The translations under genes and the position numbers were made by a program. A model generated the notes under the pieces. That model was given only the letters and a program-made list of their open reading frames with translations. It was not told the origin of the DNA and ran no database searches. Shown here one piece after another: positions 11,103-21,734 of a stretch of 64,000 nt of DNA (its first letter is position 1; the number at the start of each line of letters is the position of its first letter). The stretch covers positions 4,278,001-4,342,000 of the forward strand of contig CM031561.1 in assembly GCA_018466975.1 (NCBI GenBank), in the 5' to 3' direction. Source of the DNA: Sparassis latifolia. Taxonomy: Eukaryota > Basidiomycota > Agaricomycetes > Polyporales > Sparassidaceae.

Positions 11103-11390
11103 GCCTTATTGTTTGTTTAACCTCAATTGTATATAAGGCTACTATCTATGTTAAGAGATATTATAATGCCTTGTAATGGCCACTACAGTCCACTTATTAC
11201 ACATAATCTAATCCTTTACTAAGTGCTAAAATATGTTGTAATAAAGCTATTATATAAGTTCAATATTTATTAGTAAAGGGTTAGATTATGTGTAATAAGT
11301 GAACTGTAGTAGCCATTACAAGGCATTATAATATCTCTTAACATAGATAGTAACCTTATATACAATTGAGGTTAAACAAACAATAAGGCA

Positions 11391-11476
11391 AAATGGCTAA
11401 GTGGAAAAGTGTGTATATAATAGTAGCTTATGTAAGCATGTGTCAGGAGGTTAGGGTTTAATCCTGGCTGAGTGCA
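11391..11476 (+). other. tRNA-like segment, right arm of element B
   Basis: TGGCTAAGTGG fits the eukaryotic A-box (TRGCNNAGYNGG) and GGTTTAATCC is one base off the B-box (GGTTCRANYCC). The spacing and the long middle suggest derivation from a class II (Leu/Ser-like) tRNA. No acceptor stem closes, so it is not a tRNA gene. Confidence 0.6.
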
Positions 11477-11621
11477 ATTTTATTTTGTATATATTGTATA
11501 CAATGTGCACAATACATGTACAATCTTGTTAATAATGTGTACAATACATTTACAATGCATGTACAATCTGGGCAATATTGTGTACAATATATTTACAATG
11601 TGCACATTACAATGATGCACA

Positions 11622-12340
11622 CCTATCAGCCAATATATACCTAAAAGTCCATATAACCGAGGTGAAATATTTTGTGTAAATTTCCATAAAACTGAGTGTT
11701 GGCCAAGAATATAATATAGGATGGAGATATAGGGTTGGCCAAGATAAGTAGGCTATATAGGCTGAGTCGCATATTTGGGAGTTAGCCAAGGGAGGTGCAG
11801 TTTAAAGTCTATATAAGTTGTCGGACATTTTGGGGTCGGCCACCATTTCTCTATATAGATTGTAGCTGAAATAGTGCCATTGGCCAAGAGTCATAAAATT
11901 CCAATCCTATATAGAGTTTGCAGACAGTTGGGCTTGGCCAAGTGGACCTATATAGAATCTTTGTGTAAATGTTCCACTCGGCCAAGGCACATGAAATTTT
12001 GATCCTATATAGCATTTCCTGACATTTGGCTGTGGTCAAGGGTACCCTATATAGATTTTTGTGAAAATAATGCCTGCAGCCAAGGGTCAAGAAATTGAAA
12101 TCCTATATAGGATTGTCTGAAATTTGGTCGTGGCTGAAAATATCCTATATAGTTTTTATGGAAATGGTGGTCTTGGCTGAGTGTTCTGAAATTTATATTC
12201 TATATAGGGTCTTCTAAACTTTGGCATTAGCCAAGAATGCCCTATATAGTTTTTGTGAAAATGGTGCCTTGGCCGAGGATCTAGAAATTTTCATTCTATA
12301 AAGAGTTTTTCACACTTTGGCCTTGGCCGTATAGCTTTTT
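11622..12340. repeat. Left arm of D: CTATATAG tandem repeats
   Basis: CTATATAG or a one-base variant recurs at 11753, 11809, 11851, 11907, 11948, 12005, 12047, 12103, 12145, 12200, 12242 and 12295. Spacings alternate about 42 and 56 bases, i.e. a 97-98-base dimer. TTGGCC-type motifs sit between the sites. It is the inverted copy of 17770-18460. Confidence 0.85.
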
Positions 12341-12392
12341 ACACAAATGGGGCTTCAGGCTAAGGCATCCAAACTTAATGGTCTTGCTGACA

Positions 12393-12801
12393 CTAATGCA
12401 AAGCAGGGGTATACCCCTGGGAACTTTGAGCTGTACCCCTACCCTTACCCTCCAAGGGTACATACCCTTCACCAGGGGTAAGAGTATGGGTAAGGGTACC
12501 AAACCCTGAGGGTATACCCCTCAATATCTGCCTTACTTGAGGAAATAACATCATAGACATTAAGTTTAAGGCTTGCAATATTCTTCTTTTCCCTTTAAAG
12601 CTTCTGTAAACATAGTTTAAGGCTGTATCTAGACTGTACTTAGGCTTTAGTCACCATACAATTACTGCTTACATTATATATACTATATGCAGTGACACCC
12701 TCCAGGGGTACAAGGGTCTGAAAGTTCATACCCCTACCCTTACTCTCCAATACCCTTACCTCTTACCCTTGAGGGTTATGCATACCCCTGCTCTGCACTA
12801 G
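12393..12801. mobile_element. GGGTA-rich MITE inside D
   Basis: Ends are CTAATGCAAAGCAGGGGTAT and, inverted, CTAGTGCAGAGCAGGGGTAT. Both ends are packed with GGGTA/TACCC motifs in both orientations, including the perfect palindrome CAGGGGTATACCCCTG. A second copy lies at 13251. Confidence 0.7.
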
Positions 12802-13250
12802 GGCCCTAAGTGATGAAGGAGGGTGAGTGACTATCTGTTCATGCCTGGTTAAACTTATCCACAGATTGTAATTAGCATGTCAGTTAATTGAGTTAACTGG
12901 CTGAGAGCAAAGGCACAAGACACAAGATACAAGGAAGAGGTACCAAAGGTGTAATATGAGATGTTATAGACTGTCCTGTGGTTTGAACGCAAGCAGCATG
13001 CGTGGCAGACCAGGGAGATGGAGGCGGTAAGTGCAGGTCTATGTGATCATGCATCCTATGCAGCAAAGCAAGGTGCAATGTTCAAGGACTTTGCACTTCA
13101 ATCACAACAGGCATTCAATGGTCAAATGATTGTCAGATAGTTTGCGAGTTGCAAAGATAGGTATGCAAAGTAGTCAATAAATGTGTGTGACTGGCTATTT
13201 AAATTTGAACGAGTGTATCCTCCAGGACCTTAAAGAAGCATGGTGTCAGG
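12802..13250. other. Unassigned spacer between the two GGGTA MITEs
   Basis: No gene, tandem repeat or inverted repeat recognised. Confidence 0.4.
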
Positions 13251-13586
13251 CTAGTGCAGAGCAGGGGTATACCCCTGGGTACTTTGAGCTGTACCTCTAC
13301 TCTTACCCTCCAAGGGTACATACCCTTCACCAGGGGTAAGGGTATGGGTAAGGGTACCAAACTCTGAGGGTATACCCCTCAATATCTGCCTTATTTGAGG
13401 GAATGACATTATACACATTACATTTAAGGCTTGTAACAGTCTTCTTTTCCCTTTGGAGCTTCTGAATACATAGTTTAAGGCTGTATCTAGGCTGTACTTA
13501 GGCTTTATTCATCATACAGTTACTGCTTACATTATATATACTATATGCAGTGATACCCTCCAGGGGTACAAGGGTCTGGAAGTTCA
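13251..13586. mobile_element. Second GGGTA-rich MITE, right end missing
   Basis: Starts CTAGTGCAGAGCAGGGGTAT and follows the 12393 copy base for base with scattered differences, then similarity ends at about 13586, before the right TIR. It is in direct orientation relative to the first copy. Confidence 0.7.
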
Positions 13587-14489
13587 GAGCTATGGTTCAG
13601 TTTGCTCAATCAGATGAAATCTGGCTTAGAGAAAGCACATACTCTTGAGCTTTGCCAGCTATAGTTGATAGTAGGGCTTTTGAAATGATGAAAGTACTGA
13701 GAATGCTGTTATAGCAGATGGGCCAAGGGTTCAAAAAGTACACATGGTGGTGTGTGATGTGATCACGTGACTGAAGTGCCCATGCATCACCCGGCGTACC
13801 GGCATGGCTTCGCCTTATTCATGCTTCATTGTTACAAACTCAAGTGTTACAAATTTTTCTAACTACAAAAATTGAAAACACAAAAGGTGACTTGTGATGA
13901 CTGAGGGCGAGCCCTCCCTCATTCGCCACAAGCACCAGAAAGAAGGGAAAAGAAAAAGAAGGTAGACTACAAGAAAAGTACAAATACAATCTGAAAAACA
14001 CCAAAAGGAAGTCAGAAAACTGTCGCAAAATGTTAAAAAATGCTCACCTTGTGTGCTGCATTGCTCGCGCTGCAGTGACCATCGTCAATTTTCAGTACAT
14101 GTGTAAGAGGCTGTGGAAACATCAAAAGGTCAGTATTCTTCAAAGTGTAAGGAAAAAAACTTACCAGTTCTTTCAATCCACTATAGGATTTGGCCTCATC
14201 TTCACCACTGCCATAAAACCCACTATATGCTGAAGAACAGTTGTCAGTATCAGTATGAAGTGTAGTGGAGTACTTAGCACATTGTCCTTACACTTCCTGT
14301 ACTCCCACCATATCATGCAAAAAGAAACAAACAAGTAAAAAAGACTGACCTTGTAGAGCAGGCCAATGGCAGCTCCACACATGACTCGCACAGCACAAGG
14401 CTGATGGCCGGCGACAATGTAATGTGCAGAGCACATATGCACCTAGATGCAAGTACGCCGAAGCGCATTGACACCAAAGTGCAAAATCC
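13587..14489. other. Unassigned interior of element D
   Basis: Only short ORFs; no recognisable protein or repeat. Confidence 0.4.
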
Positions 14490-14790
14490 CCCAATTCCCA
14501 TATATACTGGGTGAGAGGCGCGAGTGGGTCACCCCCACAATGCGGAGCCCTCTGCAGCTCACTGCCGCATGCCCAGTGATCCCCCAAATCTCAAGTACCA
14601 GGTGAGGGACGCGAATGGGTCACCCCCACAATGCGGAGCCCTCTGCAGCTCGCCGCTGCATGCCCAGTGATCCCCCAAATCTCAAGTACCAGGTGAGGGA
14701 CGTGAGTGGGTCGCCCCCACAATGTGGAGCCCTCTGCAGCTCATTGCTGCAGGCCCAGTAATCCCCCAAAACCCACATGTACCCCATGAC
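14490..14790. repeat. Three-copy 91-bp tandem repeat
   Basis: The motif GGGTCACCCCCACAATG recurs at 14526, 14617 and 14708 (third copy with one change), exactly 91 bases apart. Each unit also shares the CCCTCTGCAGCTC and CAGTGATCCCCCAAA blocks. Confidence 0.85.
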
Positions 14791-15387
14791 TGGCCAAAGA
14801 CCAGCCATGGGATGAAGTCATTAAAGTGCATATTACATAATACTATCTACAGGAAAAGAAACAGTTACCTTACAAAGGCACGTGCAAATAACTGAGCTTT
14901 GACACTGCATGCCCATGGCAACATGCAGCAACAAAGCTCAGCCACTTGTGGCCAGCTTGCTGGAAGGTGATGGTGATGGTAGAGAAGGAAGAGAGAGAGA
15001 AAGTTGCGTCAGCTCATAAAACCAACTATTTGGCCATGTTTGTTCAGTCATGTGCCCCAGACACCAGACGTGTTAAGCACCTTCCATATGCAGAAGGTGT
15101 ACACTGATGGCTGGAATATTGCTATATTTGGACGATTTTCGGACTCCGATCAAGTTTCAGCCACTGTCCACTAGATTTCGGGAAGTCCGGCCCTCCAAGC
15201 ATATCATGTGATCTCCATGGGCTCGCGCGCACAAGTCCTTTTGATTGCAATCACTGTAATCTGATCTATCTCTCTCTTTCTCTCTCTCTTGCTCTATCCT
15301 TGCTGTCTCTGCTCTGCTATATTTCTGTTGCTGTGCTTCTGCTGCTTATTCTCACACATCTATTTGGCTACTTTTGTATATTCTACC
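14791..15387. other. Unassigned interior of D with a (TC)n tract
   Basis: Contains a CT-rich microsatellite at about 15262-15297 that could be a pyrimidine-rich leader just before the ATG at 15388. No gene recognised. Confidence 0.4.
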
Positions 15388-16107
15388 ATGCACGGCCAGT
15401 CTGAGAAGCATGCACAGTCTGCTCAGCTGGCCAATCAGACCTCTACCTCACTAGGCAGGGACATAGTAGTGTAATAAACTATGCAAAGGTCCAAGTATAG
15501 TTATAGTAAATGTTATAGTCCAGGTATGAGTTTGTTGGACCTGTGAAACCTGTACACATAGTATAGGTATATGAGGTCTGACTATATAAACCTGCGGAGT
15601 TTTTATAAATATATGAGTGAGACTCAAATTAAACTAAATTAATTAAAGCACAAATGCTAACACATATATTCTGTAAGAGAGCTACTTAAACTTAAACTTT
15701 GCATGTTAAACTTTGCTCTTAAGTACTACTTTACTTGAAGACATGTCCAGGATGTGTAGTAAACTACACATAGGTACATACATAGTAATAGTACAGGTCA
15801 TAGTACAGGTTTATCTTTTATAAACCTGTGACCCTCATAGACCTGTACTATATGCAGGTCTATGTACCTGTATGTATAGTCAGGGTCAGGCCTTTGTACT
15901 ATAAAGGTAGACCTGTGTCCCTGCCTATACCTCGCAGTCTGGTGTTAGGCAATCTACCTTCAATCTGCACTCAATCCCGGAGAATCCTGCATCTGTGGGT
16001 ACAAGTCAGGACCAGCATCAAGGTTTCAATCTCGATCAGGCTGATCAGCCAATTAGAGGAGGCATCTCGTACTGTAGATCTGTGCCACCAGCTTACTACC
16101 ATGGCTG
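15388..16107 (+). pseudogene. Gln/Ser-rich ORF split by a MITE
   Basis: ATG at 15388 reads MHGQSEKHAQSAQ... to the MITE at 15453. After removal of the MITE and one copy of its 8-bp duplication the frame continues (QSGVRQSTFNLHSIPEN...) to about 16107. The product would be low-complexity and I do not recognise it. It may be the first exon of an old gene in D that continues to 16317-16916. Confidence 0.35.
15453..15927. mobile_element. hAT-like MITE with 8-bp target duplication
   Basis: Ends TAGGCAGGGACA and, inverted, TAGGCAGGGACA. The flanks TACCTCAC and TACCTCGC are an 8-bp duplication with one change. The interior is largely self-complementary around ACAGGT/ACCTGT motifs. There is no ORF. 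The duplication length fits hAT elements. Confidence 0.75.
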
Positions 16108-16239
16108 ACCTTTGCAAAAGGACAGACCAGGTATGTTTTCATGTTTCTAATAGTGAATACGTTTGTCAAGTAAGCAACATTTCATTTGATATTGTAATGA
16201 CAGACTCTACCCTGCATTCGCTGACACCTCACATGACCC

Positions 16240-16916
16240 CCCAAGCAGATATTATGTCGCAATTGACTCTGAGTGTGGATGAGATGAAGGACATGGATAA
16301 TTAGAAGCAGTTTCAGTTGAGAGAAAGCAGAGATGACAGGGGGAGCATTGTGTATAGAGGTTTGTATGAAGATGTCAATGAAGATGGTCAGTTGAAGGGG
16401 GAGTTTCTGGATGATGACTCGGACAGAGGTGAGACATTTCTAGTAAATCACAATCACACCAGTAGCCCACCTCTGTCCAATGATGAATCAAAGGAGAGTG
16501 ATAAATTGGACAATACCAAGGAGGAACATAAGGAGACAATCCACCAGCCACTAAGCTATGTGCCTGTGTCAAATGTCGAGGAGGATATCAAGGAGGATGT
16601 TGAGGAGGAGAGTAAGGCCGAGGCCAAGGATGAGGATGAGGATGAGGCAAGTGTTCCTGCTCTGCCCTCATGTGTTTTCAGAGCCACCCATTTGTCGAAG
16701 TCATACGCAGGCCGAAAGGATGTGCATCTGCTGCTAAAACGGATGTCCCTCAATGCTGAAGCAGTCAACTCATACGTGATCCTGCAGTGTCTATCACTGC
16801 TGCTGTTCATGAACATGAGAACAGCTTACTCACCTCCAATCCAACTATACCTCCTTCTGCTCACGCTCCTAAGCATCAACATCACAAGATCTTCCAGATG
16901 GCATAGAAGTCTGTGA
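16240..16916 (+). pseudogene. Acidic unrecognised ORF in D, with an internal TAG
   Basis: From about 16252 the frame reads MSQLTLSVDEMKDMDN, then TAG (16302-16304, probably from CAG), then runs open to 16916 for about 200 residues. The middle is Asp/Glu/Lys-rich (EEDIKEDVEEESKAEAKDED) and the end is hydrophobic (SLLLFMNM...LYLLLLTLL), probably out of the true frame. I do not recognise it. It could be the remains of a cargo or transposase-accessory gene. Confidence 0.4.
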
Positions 16917-17161
16917 TATGGTGTTGTTTCTCTCTTCAACATATGCATCTTGCTAACACCATGTACCTAGTATTGCTTTCTCTGGCAATAAGGCAGAAAC
17001 TTGGTCGACTGTGACTGTCCAAACTGCAGCAGAGCTGTTTGCTTGCATTGCATTCCAGATCTCTGACAGTGGAATATGACTGAGCAGATGCAGTTTGAAT
17101 GTCTGGCCTGCACCATAAAGCGTGACAGAGGTGCAATGCAGGTATACCATATAGGTTTAAT

Positions 17162-17515
17162 ATGAATTCTTTACTTGCACAAAAGCTGATATTTGAGAGA
17201 TATCAGGGCCTGTATAGTGTCCCATCCACTGAAAAATCTTGGGTACCATTGATGAAGGGTCTTTGGACTGTCGGCAAGAGGGAGATAGCACTGACCACAA
17301 GGTTGGATACCACCTCTTTGATTTTGGTTTATGTGCACCTGCACTTGCTGCCTGTGCATGTTACCATCGCCAATCTTGTGGAGGAGTACCTTCGAGCCTA
17401 TTACGTTGACCGCAGCGAGTTCCTAAATTGGCTGGATGTTATCTTTGACTTGGAAGGTTCAGAGGCAACAGAAGGTCATCATCTTCATATGCTCAACATA
17501 GTGTCAAAAATTTGA
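17162..17515 (+). CDS. Unrecognised ORF, 117 residues
   Basis: ATG at 17162, stop at 17515. The composition is protein-like, with a mix of aromatic, charged and aliphatic residues (IANLVEEYLRAYYVDRSEFLNWL). There is no known motif. It sits in the centre-right of element D next to the acidic ORF and may be an exon of the same gene. It may be fragmentary. Confidence 0.35.
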   Translation: MNSLLAQKLIFERYQGLYSVPSTEKSWVPLMKGLWTVGKREIALTTRLDTTSLILVYVHLHLLPVHVTIANLVEEYLRAYYVDRSEFLNWLDVIFDLEGSEATEGHHLHMLNIVSKI

Positions 17516-17769
17516 TCATATGTATTTAGATTAAATTCAGTGACTCTGAATCATTTGATATGAAGGATATTGGTCTCAGAATGTGATAGCAAAGGATGGC
17601 CCAACTACTACTACACAAACCCTGAAGGTGGTCTGACCTGGCTCATTATAGCTGATGGCATCACATGTGATGAAACCTGTATATATACACTTGGTGAAGG
17701 CCCCAGCTTTAAAACTCCTATGTGTGAAGAGAATTTTGCCCTTTCTGATCAAAACAAATAGAAGATGCT

Positions 17770-18460
17770 ACTTGGCTGAAGCCAAAGTGTGGAGAATCCT
17801 ATATAGGATACAAATTTCAAGAGTCTCGGCTGAGACCATTATTTTCAAAAACCCTATATAGTGCATCCTTGGCCAATGTCATATTTCAGAAGACCCTATA
17901 TAGAATAGAAATTCTACTACCTTCGGCCAAGGCCAACATTTCTGCAAGAACTATATAGTGTATATTCAGCCAAGGCCAAAATTCAGATTTCTCTATATAG
18001 GTTAAAATTTGATGACTCCTGGCCGAGGCCACCATTTCCACAAGAACTATATAGGGTATCTGTAGCTGAGGCCAAATTTCAGACAATCATATATAGAATG
18101 CAAATTGCTTGACCCTTGGCCGCAGGCACTATTTCCACAAAAATCTATATAGGGTACCCTTGACCACAGCCAAATGTCAGGAAATGCTATATAGGATCAA
18201 AATTTCATGTGCCTTGGCCGAGTGGAACATTTACACAAAGATTCTATATAGGTCCACTTGGCCAAGCCCAACTGTCTGCAAACTCTATATAGGATTGGAA
18301 TTTTATGACTCTTGGCCAATGGCACTATTTCAGCTACAATCTATATAGAGAAATGGCAGCTGACCCCAAAATGTCCGACAACCTATATAGACTTTAAACT
18401 GCACCTCCCTTGGCTAACTCCCAAATATGTGACTCAGCCTATATAGCCTACTTATCTTGG
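17770..18460. repeat. Right arm of D: CTATATAG tandem repeats
   Basis: Sites at 17799, 17854, 17896, 17951, 17993, 18047, 18089 (variant), 18145, 18187, 18244, 18285, 18341, 18383 and 18439. Spacings alternate 54-57 and 41-42 bases. TTGGCCRAGGCC-like motifs lie in the longer gap. Confidence 0.88.
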
Positions 18461-18657
18461 CCAACCCTACATCTCCATCCTATATTATATTCTTGGCCAA
18501 CACTCGGTTTTATGGAAATTTACACAAAATATTCCACCTCAGTTATATGGACATTTGGGTATATATTGGCTAAATGGGCTCAATGGTGGCCAGGTTGTGC
18601 ACAATTTCTCCCCCAGTCAACTGGGGATATTGTATACATAGAGAGTGCCTACTAGTG

Positions 18658-20446
18658 GAGATGCCTGGGGCTTTGTCTGTGCCCTGGTTATAGATTGCCT
18701 GGTGAACTTCATCCTTAGTTATCTGTTCGTCCAGTAGGTCGCCGACTGCTGCGGTGGTCAGGTCTGGGAATGCTGCACCATGGAGAGGTGGTGGCAGTTG
18801 GAAGAGTTCTTCTTGTAGAGCGTCACACTTGTCGCCATGTTATATAGCGGGTTCTCGGCCTGGGGATGGGTAAGTATGCTCACCTTTTCCCCACTTCGGA
18901 AGCTGCCAGATGTCCTTCATCGTGGCTTCCTCCAGTGTTGTTGTGATCCACTGGGTTCTTGCTGACTTGTACAGTCATTTAAAGTAATTCTGTGATTTCT
19001 TAATCAGTGACGTTACGCTTGCGGATCGCTTACCCCAGTGTTTCTGGTGTTCTAGGTTGAGTGATCGCTGTTCAGTGATGCATCTCATTGCATTGTCTAA
19101 TTTCTTGTTCCACCAGGGGCGTGCTCTGTCATGAGGTTTGCGAATTGGAACCGCGGCCTTGTTAGCTTCCTGCATAACCTTTGTTACCTGTTTGGCTGCC
19201 CATTTCAGTTGGTCTTCAGTGGGAACTTCATTGAATTTGAGGATGGTGGCAATGTCCTTCTCGTTGGGTTCGAGTGCCATCGTGAACACGTCCTTCCACT
19301 TTTGTGGGTCAGCATCTTTAAAGTTATATTGCTTGCCTGTCACGTTCTCAATCTCCACTGCACTGTAGTTCAGTTCCCATCATAGTGCGAAATGGTTCAA
19401 TCCAAATGCCTTTGAGCAGTTCACTCTCCATCTCTTTGCAGCATTGAGTTCTGCTGCTTTTGGATTGAGGAACGTGAGGTCGATTGTGGACCAGGTCTGG
19501 TGAGAGTGTGAGTATAAAGTTGGTTCACCCTTTTCGTTCATCAGTGAAAAGCCTCTCTGGTTCAGCCAGTCTACCGTCTGCTCGGTTAAGTCATCTGCTG
19601 ATATGGCGTGTCATGACCACAGTGGGTGGTGTAGGTTCCAGTCTCTGTCAGGATTACTGGGATGTCGTTCAGCAGGATGACATGTTGGAGTCGCTTTGCT
19701 GCCGATTTCTTGCCTTGTTTCTTGTTATTGTTGTATATGTTGACTATGATCGTGGATGGGTGTGGTGCTTGTTGTATCTCTAGTATCTGCATATCAAGAT
19801 CGTCAGCTAGGTTGGATCTTAATGTTACCGTGAAGTCGGGTCTTTTTCGGATATGCTAATGCGTGCGGTCAGCAGCCAGCTGGGACTGCTGAGACTGGAA
19901 TGATGAGTGTCCAGCCCACTGTGGCTTCAGCGATGGGGCCTTGGTTGCCACTGCCTATGTTGCCCCATCATGGTTCTGTGAGTAGAATGAGGTCAAAGCT
20001 GTCTTCGCCTACAGCTGAGTTAAGCAGACTGTGTATTGCCCAGTTTTGCATGTTGGTGTTCAGTTGGAGGATGCAGATTGGTTTTGTTGTGGTTGTATCT
20101 AACATGCTTGGGGTATGTCAATGTCTTCGGTTGCTGCTTTACCTGCTGCTCTTGCTTTTGCTTTGGCCTGCCCCTTGCATACGATGTCTAGAGTCTCGAT
20201 GGCCTTGTTCAAGTTGCCCTCCATTAGATCAAGTGTGTGCTTTTTTACCTCAGGTGCAACCTCTGGGAATCGGATGTCAAGTACCTGCATGTTTTCTGAT
20301 TCCTTGTCCAGGGCCTCAAACTGGTTTTGCTGCTGTTGGTACTTGGCCTTACGCACCATCTGACTTAGTTTCGGGTTGGGTGCAGGGGCTTTGCACGTGA
20401 CATTCTTTGCCATAGCTGGCGGGGTTACCTTCCAGCCATCGCACAC
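18658..20446 (-). pseudogene. LINE 5' half: N-terminus and endonuclease region
   Basis: The minus strand starts with a short charged, Gln-rich N-terminus (20446-20099). It then reads, in broken frames, ILLTEPWWG-like and DRDWNLHHPLWS, the DxNxHH-type signature of the LINE AP-type endonuclease, followed by RGFSLMNEKGEPT, STIDLTF, and the 127-residue open segment 19358-18975 (PWWNKKLDNAMR). It ends GTDKAPGIS at the D junction. The endonuclease nicks target DNA to prime reverse transcription. Several stops and shifts are present. Confidence 0.8.
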
Positions 20447-20452
20447 CTTTCA

Positions 20453-21545
20453 GTCATGTTACCTGAACTGAACTCCCATTTACCCTGACATTGTCATGAA
20501 CTGGACAGCCAGCGGACATCGGCCCATCATCACCATGTTGACCTCTACCAGCAGTGGGCCCATATCTTTCATGTGTGAGATAATAGCAGTGGGCCCACCA
20601 CTAGTGTTCTTCTCCCAGTGCTCGGCCCACTAGCAGGGCATATTACAGTGTTGTAACCATTAAGCAATGGGCTCACCGCCACAGGTCAGAGGGTGGGCCG
20701 ACACCAGAGCATGTTATCGCCATCGATGGGCCCACTGCCAAAGTATGATCAATGAGCAGTGGGCTCATCGCCACGAGTGTAAGCTGACAGATGGGCCCAC
20801 CGCCAAAGGTCAGAGTGTTGGCCATGGCCAGAGCATGTTTGTCTGAGCAATCAGCCCACTGCCAGAGTATGATGAATGAGCAGTGGGCTGATTGCCCAGA
20901 GTGTAACCTGAAGGATGGGCCCACCACCAAAGGTTAGAGGGTTGACGATTGCCAGAGCATGTTATCACCAGCAATCGGCCCATCGCCAAAGCACCCTCAG
21001 TGAGGGCCTTACTGCAAGCACCCATGGGATAGGTCATCGCCAGGACATGTTTCCGCCAGCAATCTGCCCACCGCCAAAGGTCAGAGGGTTGGCCAACGCC
21101 AGAGCATGTTATCGCCAGCAATCGGCCCACCGCCAAAGGCCAGTGGGTTGACGATCACCAGGATATGTCATCGCCACCAATGGGCCCATTGTCACATACA
21201 GCCCTGCAGTTTCTGGGCGCATTGGTGGTGATGATGTGCTCTGGTGATCGCCAATCCTCTGACCTTTGCTGGTGGGTCCATCACTCACCAGCACTCATGG
21301 CGGAGGGCCAATTAGTGACAAAAACACGGCTTGGCGATGGCCAACCCTCTGACCCTTGGCAGTGGGCCCTTTGCTGGCGGAGCGATATTCCCATGCAGTG
21401 AAGCTCTTACTCAGGTCCTTTGGTGATGGGCCAATTGCTGGCAACAACATGCCTTGGTGATGGTGAGCGCAGTCCGCCCATCTCAAGAGTACACTGGAGG
21501 AGTGATGGGCTTTAGAGCTTAGTGATGCAGAAGTGAATGTATCCA
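20453..21545. repeat. Minisatellite with terminal head CAGTCATG, variant family
   Basis: It begins CAGTCATGTTACCTGAACTG, the terminal motif that recurs inverted at 62338. Degenerate units follow with GGGCCCACCGCCAAAGG and CCAGAGCATGTTATCGCCA blocks. It is the closest relative, in opposite orientation, of 61340-62345. ORFs through it are repeat artefacts. Confidence 0.75.
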
Positions 21546-21637
21546 TTTTGTACTGGTATACAAGCTGTTACATAGTGGTCATATATTGCTAACACCAGAA
21601 CACTCAAAGACACTAGTTCAGTTGCTGCGATACACCT
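21546..21637. other. Short unique spacer left of composite copy 1
   Basis: Not shared with copy 2. Similarity between the two composites starts at about 21638 / 39523. Confidence 0.5.
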
Positions 21638-21734
21638 CGCCACGAATGTCCCTCAGAATGTACCCCATTTGGAACACGGTCGAGCTGGCATTGAGGTTTG
21701 CAACATGCATATCCTCAGTGAGGTTGAGCTCATG

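Larger units (their letters stand above)
10926..11621. mobile_element. Element B: palindromic element with tRNA-like arms, nested in D
   Basis: Nearly the whole element is one inverted repeat centred near 11250. Termini are TGTACATGCATTGTAA and, inverted, TGTGCATCATTGTAA. It is absent from the opposite arm of D, where CCACCATTG joins directly to ..TTAGCCAATATATACC, so it inserted after D formed. Each arm carries a tRNA-like segment directed outward. No ORF. Confidence 0.75.
10851..18657. mobile_element. Element D: 7.8-kb inverted-repeat element inserted in the LINE
   Basis: Bounded by the direct repeat GAGATGC(C) at 10844-10850 and 18658-18665; joining the flanks there restores the LINE reading KAPGIS. 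The ends match as CAGTTGTGGGC and (inverted) CACTAGTAGGC, then GTATACAATAT and CAGT(T)AACTGGGG continue the inverted repeat. The arms run to about 12340 and from about 17770 and carry tandem CTATATAG repeats. A 7-8-bp duplication and CA ends suggest a hAT-type element. The centre has no transposase I can recognise, so it looks non-autonomous. Confidence 0.8.
5804..20452 (-). mobile_element. Tad1-like LINE retrotransposon, interrupted by element D
   Basis: Minus-strand order from 20452 down: short N-terminal region, endonuclease-like (EEP) region, the pre-RT segment ending GTDKAPGIS, reverse transcriptase with FVDD, RNase H, and a C-terminal CPCG...HIL..CPRY zinc-knuckle-like tail, then a 3' UTR ending in an (ATTC)n tail. 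Element D (10851-18657) splits it inside the RT N-terminus; joining the flanks and removing one direct repeat restores the KAPGIS..S reading. Two further insertions occupy about 7001-7517 and 7845-9140. Several frameshifts and stops show it is dead. Confidence 0.85.

Noticed and set aside
12393..12801. Interstitial telomere repeat
   Set aside because: GGGTA motifs are irregular and in both orientations within a TIR-bounded element, not a head-to-tail telomere array.
12802..17769. A hAT transposase gene inside element D
   Set aside because: I looked for a hAT dimerisation domain or a zinc-finger BED in the interior ORFs and saw none.
19900..20400. 166-residue plus-strand ORF
   Set aside because: It lies opposite the LINE N-terminal region, which reads naturally on the minus strand.
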